Below the pieces are notes generated by a model. It did not search any database. It was not told where the DNA came from and saw nothing but the letters and a program-made list of their open reading frames with translations. Positions 22,880 through 32,739 of a stretch of DNA of 32,739 bases are shown in pieces. The stretch comes from Gammaproteobacteria bacterium (GTDB lineage Bacteria > Pseudomonadota > Gammaproteobacteria > Pseudomonadales > Cellvibrionaceae). Position numbers and translations under genes: made by a program. The stretch covers positions 1 to 32,739 of the forward strand of contig JANYIO010000038.1 of NCBI GenBank assembly GCA_025362015.1, written 5' to 3'. Every line of letters starts with the position of its first letter. Within the stretch, counting starts at the first letter, position 1.

Positions 22880-25474
22880 TTACGCTGAAGGTTCAACTTC
22901 AATTTGATCGATAAGTTTCGCTACCAAAGCTGTCCAACCTGTCTGGTGACTTGCGCCAAGCCCTTCCCCTGTATCCGGATTAAAGTATTCATGAAACAAT
23001 AATAGGTCGTGCCAGGTGGCATCATCCGAATAGACAGTATGGCGGTGAATAGGACGCTTATTTTCGTTCTCTAAAAACATGGATATGAGTCGTTGAGAAA
23101 TGTCTTGTGCCACTTGCCATAGGTTTAAATTGTGCGAGCTACCTGTTGGATCATTTATTTTAAAATCATTGCCCAAAGCATAGTGATATTTTTGTAGCGC
23201 CTCAATGATGAGATAATTCATGGGAAACCAGATTGGGCCGCGCCAGTTAGAGTTGCCACCAAAAATTTTGGTTTTTGATTCACCTGGCTCGTAGGTAATC
23301 ACATGCTCTTCACCTTGAACTGCAAAGTGAACAGAATGCTCTCTGTGCGCCGCCGATAAACTACGAATGCCCCGCTCCGCCAGAAATTCACCAGGATCGA
23401 GCAAGCGAGAGAGAACGCGAGTTAAACGCTTGGGCGGTATAAGGCTTACATAATGACGACCAACGGGTGTTTCGGTACCAAAAGAAGTCAGATCGCGAAT
23501 CATTTCCGGACGATGAGCCTGGAACCAACGATAACGTTCAAGTACTTTCGGCATGATTCTGAGATCGTCTTTTTCAAACACTGCGATAGCAAAGAGAGGG
23601 ACTAAACCCGAGACTGAACGCACACGAACTGGATAACGCCGCCCGTTTTTTTCGCGAACCCAGTCGTAATAATAACCGTCCTGTTCGTCCCAAAGTCCAT
23701 TCTGATTTGCAGCTGAGGCGATAACGAAAAAATGGTCGAGAAATTTACAGGCGACATCTTCGTACACGGGACGTGCGCGCGTTAGTTCAATAGCAATTCC
23801 CAACATCGAAAGGCAATACGCAGCCATCCAGCTAGTCCCATCTGCTTGCTCTAAAATCATTCCGTCTGGCATCGGCTTGTTTCGATCGAAGACGCCAATA
23901 TTGTCTAGCCCGAGAAAGCCACCCTCAAAAAGATTGTTCGCTTCGTCGTCTTTGCGATTGACCCACCAGGTAAAATTTAACAAAAGTTTTTGGAAAACTT
24001 TTTCCAGGAAATCGTAATCACCTGTTCCGGTAGTGCGCCTCTCTATAGCAAAAACTCGATGCGCAGCCCATGCATGAAGCGGCGGATTAACATCACCAAA
24101 AGCCCACTCATAGGCAGGCAATTGCCCGTTTGGATGAACCGCCCTCTCTTGCATTAAAAGAAGAAGTTGGCTCTTGGCAAACCAAGGATCAATAAGGCTG
24201 TAAGAAATTGTATGGAAGGCAAGATCCCAGGCTGCAAACCAGGGATATTCCCATTTGTCAGGCATCAGAAATATATCGTTGAGGGCTATATGTTTCCATT
24301 TGGTGTTTCTATCTCGCCCAGCGGGAACTACTTGCAAAGCGGTGCCCTCTACCCATTGCATTACGTCGAATCGATAGAATTGTTTCGACCATATTTGCCC
24401 CGCAAAAGCCTGGCGTTGAACGTGACGCAATGCTGCATCAGTCGAACGCTGAACCGCATTGTAAAACTCATCGGCTTCTAATTTTCGCATCGCGAAAACT
24501 TCATCGAACGACCCGGTGAATGGAGGTACGCTATGAGGAAGAAGGCTCAGGTTTACAGTCACTGTTTGCCCTGCGGGAATCATTAGATTTACCGAAGCGC
24601 CAACCTTGCTACCCAATTTTTCCGGATTGACTGCATCCTTTTCGTTGTGAATGATGTAACGATGGAAAGCATCTTTTACGTAAGCGGTTCGGTTCGGCGT
24701 GCCGTAAATCTTTTGTGTATTGGTTTCGTTCTCAGTGAAAAGTAATTCTGGTACGTGTGAGTGAATGCGAAGAACGTAATCATGTAAACCAGGAACGCAA
24801 AGCTGTGCCGCATTTTCGTCAATTTGATTGAAGTGCGCACGCGAGCGACCTACTTGCCAATCCCAGCGATTACGTGCGGTCACTTGTGGCATAACGGTAA
24901 GAGGCGCATCGTCTGGCCCGCGGTTGGTGACAGTAACTCGCATTAAGGTTTCGTCTGGCGAAAGTTTTACGTATTCAACGACGACATCAAAATAGCGCTT
25001 TTCATCGAACAAACCGGTATCGAGAAGTTCATACTCTCGCTGGTCCTGGCCTACCTCGTTTTTTTGAATCAAGTCTTCGTAAGGGTAAGCACCCTGGACA
25101 TATTTGTAGAGGAACTTCAAATAAGCATGCGATGGAAGTGCGTCCAGATAGTAGTAAAGCTCTTTAACATCTTCTCCATGGTTACCTTCTTCATTGGTAA
25201 GACCGAAAAGCCGCTCTTTTAAAATGGGATCTTTACCATTCCAAAGGGCGAGGCTCAGGTTTAAGAGTCCAAATTGATCGCAGTAGCCCGCAATTCCATC
25301 TTCCCCCCAGCGATAGGCGCGAGCGCGCGCTTGGTCATGGGGAAAGTAATTCCACGCATTGCCATCTTGCGAGTAATCCTCACGCACCGTGCCCCACTGC
25401 CGCTCACTAACATATGGACCCCATTTATCCCACGAGCGCCCTTCTTCATTTAGCCTTGCGTGTTCTTTGGTCAT
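22880..25474 (-). CDS. MGH1-like / GH63-like glucosidase
   Basis: A cytoplasmic glycoside hydrolase of 864 residues in the GH63-related (alpha/alpha)6-barrel group, often named MGH1-like or glucosidase. It begins MTKEHARLNEEGRSWDKWGP, followed by VSERQWGTVREDYSQDGNAW, the usual N-terminal signature. The barrel includes DKWEYPWFAAWDLAFHTISY and GGFLGLDNIGVFDR. Near the C-terminus are GGNSNWRGPIWFPMNYLIIE and FNPDTGEGLGASHQTGWTAL, also conserved in the family. No signal peptide is present. The start at 25474 is chosen because an upstream extension to 25549 would overlap the SDR gene; only four bases separate the two genes. Substrate is unknown (an alpha-glucoside or compatible-solute glycoside by family). 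Confidence 0.87.
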   Translation of the reverse strand: MTKEHARLNEEGRSWDKWGPYVSERQWGTVREDYSQDGNAWNYFPHDQARARAYRWGEDGIAGYCDQFGLLNLSLALWNGKDPILKERLFGLTNEEGNHGEDVKELYYYLDALPSHAYLKFLYKYVQGAYPYEDLIQKNEVGQDQREYELLDTGLFDEKRYFDVVVEYVKLSPDETLMRVTVTNRGPDDAPLTVMPQVTARNRWDWQVGRSRAHFNQIDENAAQLCVPGLHDYVLRIHSHVPELLFTENETNTQKIYGTPNRTAYVKDAFHRYIIHNEKDAVNPEKLGSKVGASVNLMIPAGQTVTVNLSLLPHSVPPFTGSFDEVFAMRKLEADEFYNAVQRSTDAALRHVQRQAFAGQIWSKQFYRFDVMQWVEGTALQVVPAGRDRNTKWKHIALNDIFLMPDKWEYPWFAAWDLAFHTISYSLIDPWFAKSQLLLLMQERAVHPNGQLPAYEWAFGDVNPPLHAWAAHRVFAIERRTTGTGDYDFLEKVFQKLLLNFTWWVNRKDDEANNLFEGGFLGLDNIGVFDRNKPMPDGMILEQADGTSWMAAYCLSMLGIAIELTRARPVYEDVACKFLDHFFVIASAANQNGLWDEQDGYYYDWVREKNGRRYPVRVRSVSGLVPLFAIAVFEKDDLRIMPKVLERYRWFQAHRPEMIRDLTSFGTETPVGRHYVSLIPPKRLTRVLSRLLDPGEFLAERGIRSLSAAHREHSVHFAVQGEEHVITYEPGESKTKIFGGNSNWRGPIWFPMNYLIIEALQKYHYALGNDFKINDPTGSSHNLNLWQVAQDISQRLISMFLENENKRPIHRHTVYSDDATWHDLLLFHEYFNPDTGEGLGASHQTGWTALVAKLIDQIEVEPSA

Positions 25475-25478
25475 GACA

Positions 25479-26333
25479 TTAGCCGCCGGTTGAAAAACTT
25501 TCGAAGGTACACATGCCACCATCAATAAAGATCGTTGACCCAACCACATAATCGCTCGCGTCCGAACTCAGCCAGACGGCAGCACGGCCAATGTCATCCG
25601 GGATACCTACACGGTCATAGGGAATAAGCTTCAATAAAGAAGCTTCGGCTTCGGGAGTTTCCCAGGCCTGATGATTGATGGGAGTCGCGATTGCGCCTGG
25701 CGCAATCGCATTAACGCGAATTTTCTCGGGGCTTACTTCTTGGGCTAAAGATTGCATAAATAACATCAATCCCCCCTTCGACGCAGCGTAATTTGTATGC
25801 TTAGCCCATGGAATCAACTGATGAACCGAACTCATGCAAACAATCTTCCCTAGCGCTCGACTAGTGCTGCGTATTCCCCGCCGACGGTATTCAAGAACTG
25901 CTTCTTTGGCGCAAAGGAATTGACCTTTAAGATTTACATTCATCACCAGGTCCCATTGCGCGAGGGTCATATCCCCGATGAAAGCATCGCGTTGGAGCCC
26001 GGCATTGGCGACCAAAATATCCAGCGTACCGTGGTCGTTGCGAATTTGATCGAACATGGTCTTTACTTGGCTTTCGTTGCTAACATCGGCAAACGCCATA
26101 GTGGCCTGCCCGCCCGATTGATTAATCTGATCAACAATAACTTGTGCAGCTTCAGGATCGGCAACATAGTTGACCACCACTGCCGCACCTGCGGCGGCGA
26201 GATGCCGGACGCAACCTTCGCCAATACCGGAGTTAGCACCAGTGACCAAGGCAACCTGCCCTTTTAAGGGTTGATGAGAATATTCGGCAAGCAGTTCTTT
26301 CTGGGTTTCAAGAGTGTATTGGATCAATTGCAT
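25479..26333 (-). CDS. SDR-family oxidoreductase (glucose 1-dehydrogenase-like)
   Basis: A short-chain dehydrogenase of 284 residues. The cofactor motif is TGANSGIGEG, the structural NAG motif is LVANAGLQ, and the catalytic Ser and YxxxK are in VCMSSVHQLIPW and TNYAASKGG. NAIAPGAIATPIN and the C-terminal VVGSTIFIDGGM are typical of classical SDRs annotated as glucose 1-dehydrogenases. An N-terminal extension of about 30 residues precedes the Rossmann fold. The start at 26333 is supported by GGAG 8 bases upstream. The glucosidase gene follows after four bases, so the two are probably translated together: the glucosidase may release a sugar that the dehydrogenase oxidises (inference). Confidence 0.87.
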   Translation of the reverse strand: MQLIQYTLETQKELLAEYSHQPLKGQVALVTGANSGIGEGCVRHLAAAGAAVVVNYVADPEAAQVIVDQINQSGGQATMAFADVSNESQVKTMFDQIRNDHGTLDILVANAGLQRDAFIGDMTLAQWDLVMNVNLKGQFLCAKEAVLEYRRRGIRSTSRALGKIVCMSSVHQLIPWAKHTNYAASKGGLMLFMQSLAQEVSPEKIRVNAIAPGAIATPINHQAWETPEAEASLLKLIPYDRVGIPDDIGRAAVWLSSDASDYVVGSTIFIDGGMCTFESFSTGG

Positions 26334-26558
26334 GTTCAAACTCCTTGCTAATAAAGGGCACATTCGGACGGCAGAGTATACACACCCTTAGCGCTTACAC
26401 GTCTTTAATCGCCGTCACATATTGGTTGTAATTATTAGAAGTTTTATAGAACTCATCTACTTCTCGGCATGTTCTCAGCATAAAATTTTATTCATAATAC
26501 ACAGTGAAAAAATTTAAACAAATAGAAGTAAAATTGAGCCCGGCGTACTGTTGATTCA

Positions 26559-27447
26559 TTAGTTGTCTTTTAAATGTTTCAGTAACCTTGCTTTGAGTGC
26601 AGGTGGGATATTTTTAATAGTAAGACTGTCGCTACCTGCATCATACACAATTTCGTTACCAAGACAGGCTGACGCAAAGCTCATGCTCAGTGAGTCGTTG
26701 CGACCACTAATGCGAATATAATTGCGTAGTTGACTTGAATCAGGAATAAATTCACTTTTCATTGCTGTTGCTTTAGTTTCAACAAATCGGGAAAAATGAT
26801 CTGGCTCATAACTTTTAATGTCTTGCGATAGACTATTTGATAGTTCGCTAATAATTACTGGCTTGCCTGTCTTTTTTTGTTCCAGACAATAATCAACGAC
26901 TTTTGTGCGCGTTCTCTTAGCTGTGGTGTCATCCAATGTTTGACTGAAATGTTCGACAGTTTGTAAAAAATCATTCGTATCACTTTTAATATCGTGTTTA
27001 TCGCTAAAACCAATAAAGCGAGTAAAAGCATCAGACACTTCTTTGTCTCCACGTGCGCGTAATAGCGCAACATAGGTCAATGAGTTGTCTTGATCCCAGT
27101 CGAGCAAATTAATTTTTGCTGCGAGCGAGAAGCCGCTACTGTCTAAATAGTATGAATCAGAAAGTATAATGTCAGCATCAAAATATATACCATTCATTGG
27201 CTCTACAACAACAACATACAAAAACTCGCCAGCTTCAATTTTTTCCAGAATAAAAAATACATAAGCATCCAACACGCTTTCGCTTTTTTCGAGCTCAAAT
27301 TTAAAGTGGTTTAATGCTTTTTAGTTCGTAGGCTAATTCATCTAATTTACCATTTACTTCAAATGCGTCTGTGCGAACTTGAGTTGTTGTGCCGGCCGTA
27401 GGGGTGGTGCGTGTAATACGATGAGCAATAATTAACGAAAAGGCCAT
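26559..27447 (-). pseudogene. Nucleoid-associated protein gene (YejK/NdpA family), disrupted
   Basis: The gene is split between two frames. The 5' part (27301-27447) encodes 48 residues, MAFSLIIAHRITRTTPTAGT through KLDELAYELKSIKPL, then a stop. The 3' part, open from about 27310 with a possible GTG start at 27275, encodes HFKFELEKSESVLDAYVFFI and continues to SLTIKNIPPALKARLLKHLK, 238 residues from the GTG. Against the family (about 335 residues) the join ELK/KALNHFKFEL lacks about 45-50 residues. A deletion that shifts the frame is the simplest explanation. The C-terminal part is well kept (RSQLRNYIRISGR-like DSSQLRNYIRISGRNDSLSM), so the damage looks recent or a shortened protein may still be made. 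Confidence 0.68.
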
Positions 27448-27632
27448 AATAGGATCGTTCTTGTATTTTTATGATATGAGTGAGTGATAATTTTAACATG
27501 CAGATTAGGTTAACGGAGATAAATCAGGAATATCGTGAGCTTGGGATGTTAGATATCAAGCGACGGCAATTGAATTAGGAGAGTTGCAACCAATATGGTT
27601 ATATAAAATTCCATCTAAAAATATTCAAAAAA

Positions 27633-27830
27633 TTATTTAAAGGGACCGTGACGCTGAACATCTAACACACGCCGAAGAAGTAAAAGCCGAGTTTCAGCTT
27701 CAAGTAAATCATTTGAAAAACTAACGCCGCCATAACCATCAACATTATTTCTTAAATTTTCAATAATGGATAAAAGACGCCTTTCTTCTACCACTAAGGA
27801 TTCAATATATTCTTCTTTTTCGGTCGACAT
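27633..27830 (-). CDS. Small hypothetical protein
   Basis: A 65-residue acidic and leucine-rich protein, MSTEKEEYIESLVVEERRLL, ending RVLDVQRHGPFK. It is probably helical, with heptad-like Leu/Ile spacing in its first and last thirds and a Gly-rich turn (DGYGGVSFSND) between, which suggests a helical hairpin. The start at 27830 is preferred over 27857 because AGGGA lies 8 bases upstream. I do not recognise a family. It follows the large hybrid kinase gene by about 100 bases on the same strand, so it may be part of that transcript. Confidence 0.6.
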   Translation of the reverse strand: MSTEKEEYIESLVVEERRLLSIIENLRNNVDGYGGVSFSNDLLEAETRLLLLRRVLDVQRHGPFK

Positions 27831-27933
27831 AAACAAATCCCTGGGTAGATTAAACAAGTTTAATATATAGCACCTTTAACAAAAAGCGCCACCTCTACCC
27901 ATGCATTATCTCTCTTCTTCTCAATGTAACCAG

Positions 27934-30900
27934 TCAGTGTAACCAGACTCGCATCAATGACAGTAACTGAACCACATCCACTGGCTTGGTGATGTAGTCC
28001 GAAGCTCCTGCGGCGATACATTTGTCTCTATCGCCTTTCATCGCCTTGGCTGTGAGGGTGATAATTGGCAAGCTTTTGAAGCGGGCAATATTGCGGATCG
28101 CACGCATAGTGTCGTAACCATCCATCTCTGGCATCATAATGTCCATCAGAACAATTTCGATGGAGGGATCTTTTTCCAATATCTCTATTCCACTACGTCC
28201 ATTTTCAGCAAACGACACATTCATTTTCTGGCGTTCAAGTACTGAACTTAACGCAAAAATATTGCGTAGATCATCGTCAACAATCAACACACTGCGCCCC
28301 GAAAGGCCACCATCAGCCGCTTGCATTTCATCCAGCATTCTTCGTTGTGGCTCTGGCATGCTGGCATGTGCGCGATGAAGGAATAAGGAGGTTTCATTGA
28401 GCAGGCGTTCAGGTGAACGTGCATCTTTAATGACAACTGTTTTGCCAATACGTTTTAACTTGGTAATCTGCTCGTGACTGAGATCCTTAGCGGTGTAGAC
28501 CACTACAGGTACATCTCGAAGAGTGTTGTCATTGCTCATTGCGTCCAGTACGTCAAAACCATTCATATCCGGCAAGGTAAGGTCAAGAACCACGCAATCA
28601 AAGGTATTTTTTGCCAAGGCTTCGAGTGCTTCTTTACCGCTTGCGACCGCGACAATTTGCACGTCAGATGCCCCAATTAATTCGACGATGTTATCGCGTT
28701 GTACTTGATCATCCTCTACCACTAACATACTACGTTTGCCACGAACCAGGTAGCGCTGGACTCGAAGGAATTCGTGTTGTATACGTTCGTTATTGATCGG
28801 TTCCGCCAGATATGAAATAGCACCAAGATCGAGGCAGCGTTCTCGCTCCTGCTCCTGCAACACGGATTCTGCTACTGGCACACTGGAGATGATATGAATT
28901 GGAATATGGCGCGTAGCAGGATCGCGCTTCAAACGTTCAAGGATGGTAAAGCCATCAATATCAGTCAGCTGTAGATTAAGCATGATGGCCGAGGGAAGAT
29001 AATCACGCGCGAGCGTCAGCACGGCATCACCTGTGAAGGTGACTATACCTTTAAAGTTTTGCTCACGCGCAGCATTCAAGAGTAGCTTGGCGCGATCCTG
29101 ATCGTGGTCAACAATCAAGATAGCTGGATCACCTTCAGACATGAGCGCCCTGTCATCAAAACTTTGATCAGCCTGCAGCTCAATCTGCGCAACAGCGGTT
29201 TTTTGCGCAAGGCTATACCCTACTTCCGCCGCCGTTTGCATAGATGTCGACCGGTTGTAAATCACGTTCGGAGGCAGGGCTGGCATGTATAGGCTATTTG
29301 AATGGTTGAACACATCGCCGCTGGTAATACCACGATTGTAAGGTAGGAACAGAGTGAAGGTACTACCTGCATCAACCTCACTTTCCACACGAATTTCACC
29401 GCCCAGCAAGCGCGCCAATTCGCGGCTAATGGATAGCCCAAGACCAGTACCACCATAGCGGCGTGCAGTACTACCGTCAGCTTGTTGGAACGCTTCAAAA
29501 ATTAACTGCAGTTTGTCAGTGGGTATGCCTACGCCGGAGTCGGTAACCGAAAATGCGAGCACCGCATCCGCCTGCGACAAAGTAGGATGGTCTACTGTCC
29601 ACCCTCTATCCACCAAGCCGATATGCAGAATAACTTGTCCGCGCGTTGTAAATTTAAATGCATTCGACAGCAGGTTTTTCAAAATTTGTTGCAGACGGGT
29701 TGTATCGGTCATCATTGCTGCAGGCAAGGAGTCGCCAAGTTCGATTGAGAACTCGAGCTGTTTCGCCTCGGCCATATGGCGGAAAGTACGCTCCACATAG
29801 TTGCGGATTGTCATGAAGCGATACTCGCTGACTTCCAGAGTCACCGTGCCTGATTCAATCTTCGACAAGTCGAGAATATCGTTAATCAGCGTTAACAAAT
29901 CACTACCAGAGCCATGAATGGTTTTTGCAAATTCAACTTGCTTGTCAGACAAGTTGCCGCCAGGGTTATCACCTAATTGCTGCGCCAGAATCAGCAAGCT
30001 GTTCAGCGGCGTACGCAATTCGTGCGACATATTGGCGAGGAACTCCGACTTATACTTGGACGAAAGCGCAAGCTGGCTGGCCTTCTCTTCCAATGCAAGT
30101 TTCGCCTGCTCCACCTCGGTATTTTTGCGTTCCACTTCGATATTTTGATCTGACAACAAGCGCGCTTTTTCCGCTAGCTCCTGGTTAGTTTGTTGCAGTT
30201 CTTGCGCGAGCGATTGGGATTGCGTCAACAGACTTTCGGTACGGCTGTTGGCCTCAATCGTGTTCAAAACTGCGCCGATGGATTCCATCAACTGATCGAG
30301 GAAGGAAAGATGCGTTTCCGTAAAACGATCAAGCGAGGCAATCTCAATAACCGCCTTCACTTCCTGCTCAAACAGAATGGGTAACACCACAATATTATTG
30401 GGCGAGGCCGCGCCCAAGCCTGATGAAACCTGAATGTAATCACTGGGAACATCGGTGAGCCAAATACGTAATTTCTCGAGTGCGCACTGTCCAACCAAGC
30501 CTTCTCCGGGCAAGAAAGATGTGGGTAATTTGCGGCTGGATTTGTAGCCGTAACTGGCAATCATCCGCAGGCGAGAATCTTTGTTCCGCCCATCCATCAT
30601 GTAAAACACGCCGTGGTGTGCAGTAACCAGCGGCGCCAATTCAGACAAAATCAACGAGGTTACCGTCTGTAAATCACGCTGCCCCTGCAGCAAACGAGTG
30701 AAACGCGCGAGGTTGGTTTTGAGCCAGTCTTGCTGGGCGTTTTTCTGCGTGGTTTCTTTGAGGTTGCGGATCATCTCATTGATGTTGTCTTTGAGATCGG
30801 ATACTTCGCCAAGCGCTTCTACCTGAATCGAACGCGACAAGTCACCGCGGGTTACCGCGGTTGCCACCTCCGCAATTGCACGCACTTGTGTTGATAAGTT

Positions 30901-32739
30901 CGCCGCGAGCTGGTTTACGTTTTCAGTCAAGTCTTTCCAAGTACCTGCAGCACCCGGCACGCTAGCTTGTCCGCCGAGCTTACCTTCTACTCCTACCTCA
31001 CGGGCCACCGTAGTTGCCTGATCCGCGAAGACCGCGAGTGTGTCTGTCATTTCGTTAATGGTATTCGCGAGCGCCGCAATTTCACCTTGCGCTGCCACCG
31101 TCAATTTCTTCTTCAGGTCACCGTTGGCTACCGCAGTTACCACGCCCGCGATACCGCGCACCTGTGCGGTCAAGTTCGCAGCCATAAAGTTCACGTTATC
31201 GGTCAAATCTTTCCAGGTACCGGCAGCACCGGCCACTTGCGCCTGTCCACCGAGCTTACCTTCGGTACCCACTTCCCTCGCCACACGGGTTACTTCCGAT
31301 GCAAATGAGGAGAGCTGATCCACCATCACGTTGATGGTGTTTTTCAATTCAAGAATTTCGCCTTTTACATCCACCGTAATTTTTTTCGAGAGGTCACCAC
31401 GTGCCACCGCTGTCGTTACTGCCGCAATGTTACGTACCTGACCGGTCAAGTTCGATGCCATGAAGTTCACGTTATCAGTCAAATCCTTCCAGGTACCTGA
31501 CGCACCGGGAACGTTTGCCTGGCCGCCGAGACGACCTTCAGTACCCACCTCTCTTGCCACACGGGTTACTTCTGATGCGAACGAACGCAACTGATCCACC
31601 ATGGTGTTGATGGTATCTTTGAGCTGGAGAATTTCGCCTTTGGCATCCGCCGAAATTTTCTTCGACAAGTCACCGTTCGCCACCGCTGTGGTTACATCGG
31701 CGATGTTACGTACTTGAGATGTGAGGTTACCGGCCATAGAGTTTACGGAGTCAGTCAAATCCTTCCAAGTACCGGCCACACCGGATACGTTTGCCTGACC
31801 ACCCAGCTTACCTTCCGTACCTACTTCTCTTGCCACACGCGTTACTTCTGACGCGAACGAGGAGAGCTGATCCACCATCACGTTGATGGTGTCTTTCAAT
31901 TCGAGAATTTCACCTTTGGCATCCGCCGTAATCTTTCTTGATAGATCACCCTTTGCCACCGCCGTGGTTACGTCAGCGATGTTCCGCACTTGACCCGTTA
32001 AGTTTGAGGCCATGAAGTTCACGTTATCGGTCAAATCTTTCCAGGTACCGCCCACGCCTTTTACTTGCGCTTGCCCACCGAGCTTACCTTCTGTACCTAC
32101 TTCCCTCGCCACACGGGTTACTTCCGATGCAAAGGAGTTGAGCTGATCCACCATGATGTTGATGGTGTTTTTCAATTCAAGAATTTCGCCTTTTACGTCC
32201 ACCGTAATTTTCTTGGACAAGTCACCGTTCGCCACCGCTGTGGTTACATCCGCAATGTTCCGCACCTGACCCGTCAAGTTACCCGCCATCGAGTTCACCG
32301 AGTCGGTCAAATCTTTCCAGGTACCCGCGACACCAAGCACGTTCGCTTGTCCGCCGAGCTTACCTTCTGTACCCACCTCCCTTGCCACGCGCGTTACTTC
32401 TGATGCGAATGACGAGAGCTGATCCACCATCACGTTGATGGTGTCTTTCAATTCAAGAATCTCGCCCTTTACGTCCACCGTAATTTTCTTGGAGAGGTCG
32501 CCCCTCGCCACCGCCGTGGTTACCTCGGCGATGTTACGTACTTGACCCGTCAAGTTCGATGCCATGAAGTTCACGTTATCGGTCAAATCTTTCCAGGTAC
32601 CGCCCACCCCTTTTACTTGCGCCTGTCCACCAAGCTTACCTTCGGTACCTACTTCCCTCGCCACCCGCGTTACTTCCGACGCAAATGACGAAAGCTGATC
32701 CACCATCACGTTAATCGTGTCTTTCAATTCAAGAATCTC
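27934..32739 (-). CDS. Hybrid histidine kinase with HAMP array and three receivers (5' end outside window)
   Basis: C-terminal 1602 codons of a very large sensor kinase, open at the right edge. Residue numbers count from 32727. Seven tandem 92-residue HAMP-type units (1-644) each carry [23 protein letters not shown] and GDLSKKI, the repeat seen in fungal class III kinases such as Nik1/Os-1. Then come a GAF domain (about 690-850), a coiled coil (about 855-895), HisKA with His902 ([17 protein letters not shown]), HATPase with the G box [17 protein letters not shown] (about 1090), and receivers at about 1200, 1331 and 1477. The second ([13 protein letters not shown]) and third ([13 protein letters not shown]) have the phosphoacceptor Asp; the first has Asn1251 ([12 protein letters not shown]). 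It is a phosphorelay sensor, with osmotic or general stress sensing suggested by the Nik1 resemblance. Confidence 0.9.
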   Translation of the reverse strand, partial: EILELKDTINVMVDQLSSFASEVTRVAREVGTEGKLGGQAQVKGVGGTWKDLTDNVNFMASNLTGQVRNIAEVTTAVARGDLSKKITVDVKGEILELKDTINVMVDQLSSFASEVTRVAREVGTEGKLGGQANVLGVAGTWKDLTDSVNSMAGNLTGQVRNIADVTTAVANGDLSKKITVDVKGEILELKNTINIMVDQLNSFASEVTRVAREVGTEGKLGGQAQVKGVGGTWKDLTDNVNFMASNLTGQVRNIADVTTAVAKGDLSRKITADAKGEILELKDTINVMVDQLSSFASEVTRVAREVGTEGKLGGQANVSGVAGTWKDLTDSVNSMAGNLTSQVRNIADVTTAVANGDLSKKISADAKGEILQLKDTINTMVDQLRSFASEVTRVAREVGTEGRLGGQANVPGASGTWKDLTDNVNFMASNLTGQVRNIAAVTTAVARGDLSKKITVDVKGEILELKNTINVMVDQLSSFASEVTRVAREVGTEGKLGGQAQVAGAAGTWKDLTDNVNFMAANLTAQVRGIAGVVTAVANGDLKKKLTVAAQGEIAALANTINEMTDTLAVFADQATTVAREVGVEGKLGGQASVPGAAGTWKDLTENVNQLAANLSTQVRAIAEVATAVTRGDLSRSIQVEALGEVSDLKDNINEMIRNLKETTQKNAQQDWLKTNLARFTRLLQGQRDLQTVTSLILSELAPLVTAHHGVFYMMDGRNKDSRLRMIASYGYKSSRKLPTSFLPGEGLVGQCALEKLRIWLTDVPSDYIQVSSGLGAASPNNIVVLPILFEQEVKAVIEIASLDRFTETHLSFLDQLMESIGAVLNTIEANSRTESLLTQSQSLAQELQQTNQELAEKARLLSDQNIEVERKNTEVEQAKLALEEKASQLALSSKYKSEFLANMSHELRTPLNSLLILAQQLGDNPGGNLSDKQVEFAKTIHGSGSDLLTLINDILDLSKIESGTVTLEVSEYRFMTIRNYVERTFRHMAEAKQLEFSIELGDSLPAAMMTDTTRLQQILKNLLSNAFKFTTRGQVILHIGLVDRGWTVDHPTLSQADAVLAFSVTDSGVGIPTDKLQLIFEAFQQADGSTARRYGGTGLGLSISRELARLLGGEIRVESEVDAGSTFTLFLPYNRGITSGDVFNHSNSLYMPALPPNVIYNRSTSMQTAAEVGYSLAQKTAVAQIELQADQSFDDRALMSEGDPAILIVDHDQDRAKLLLNAAREQNFKGIVTFTGDAVLTLARDYLPSAIMLNLQLTDIDGFTILERLKRDPATRHIPIHIISSVPVAESVLQEQERERCLDLGAISYLAEPINNERIQHEFLRVQRYLVRGKRSMLVVEDDQVQRDNIVELIGASDVQIVAVASGKEALEALAKNTFDCVVLDLTLPDMNGFDVLDAMSNDNTLRDVPVVVYTAKDLSHEQITKLKRIGKTVVIKDARSPERLLNETSLFLHRAHASMPEPQRRMLDEMQAADGGLSGRSVLIVDDDLRNIFALSSVLERQKMNVSFAENGRSGIEILEKDPSIEIVLMDIMMPEMDGYDTMRAIRNIARFKSLPIITLTAKAMKGDRDKCIAAGASDYITKPVDVVQLLSLMRVWLH
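30795..32739 (-). repeat. Tandem 276-bp repeats encoding HAMP units
   Basis: Seven units of 276 bases start near 32727, 32451, 32175, 31899, 31623, 31347 and 31071 on the minus strand, and more probably lie beyond the edge. The units alternate: 1 and 3 carry [20 protein letters not shown], whereas 2 and 4 carry [19 protein letters not shown], so a two-unit (552-bp) block appears to have been duplicated. Units 6 and 7 are more diverged. DNA similarity between the outer units is very high. Confidence 0.85.

Noticed and set aside
27448-27632. Further gene fragment upstream of the broken nucleoid-protein gene
   Set aside because: Translation in all frames gave only short pieces without a start signal or recognisable motif.
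30795-32739. CRISPR-like or tandem non-coding repeat array
   Set aside because: The period is 276 bases, in frame, and each unit encodes a HAMP-type domain without unique spacers.

Overview
The window looks like chromosome of a Gammaproteobacterium of the Cellvibrio/Saccharophagus type (Cellvibrionaceae). This is an inference from gene content: secreted multidomain glycoside hydrolases, Caulobacter-type TonB receptors, a hexuronate catabolic cluster, a large catalase and a Nik1-like hybrid kinase. No rRNA, tRNA or CRISPR array was seen.

Left part (1-18.8 kb): glucuronoside use. The window opens in the wreck of a malectin domain (1-~300). It is followed by a secreted GH2 protein with a CBM32-like domain (511-4077) and a secreted beta-glucuronidase (4224-6053, minus). 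Next come 2-keto-3-deoxygluconate kinase (kdgK, minus), a divergent FadR-type GntR regulator, and a minus-strand operon uxuA-uxaC-uxuB. An ExuT-like MFS transporter, a membrane-anchored AraC-type regulator and a TonB-dependent receptor complete the set. The cluster therefore covers outer-membrane uptake, cleavage of glucuronosides, inner-membrane import, and conversion of glucuronate through fructuronate, mannonate and KDG to KDPG. The KDPG aldolase is not in the window. A shared palindrome, GTAAGG-N3-CCTTAC, lies upstream of kdgK, the transporter and the TonB receptor, with a degenerate copy before uxuA. It is the likely operator of the GntR regulator. A 155-bp MITE-like element with nested inverted repeats and an apparent 8-bp target duplication sits between the kdgK operator and the regulator gene.

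Middle (18.8-26.4 kb): an IS3-family transposase remnant with one surviving end, then a stress-type block. The block holds a clade II (KatE/HPII-like) catalase, a GlsB/YeaQ/YmgE small membrane protein, a 45-residue Lys/Ser-rich ORF, and a tightly coupled SDR dehydrogenase and GH63-like glucosidase pair.

Right part (26.5-32.7 kb, all minus): a nucleoid-associated protein gene (YejK/NdpA family) broken by an internal deletion and frameshift, a small hypothetical gene, and a very large hybrid histidine kinase that runs off the right edge. The kinase has at least seven 92-residue HAMP-type repeats like those of fungal Nik1/Os-1 kinases, then GAF, HisKA, HATPase and three receiver domains. The first receiver has Asn in place of the phosphoacceptor Asp.
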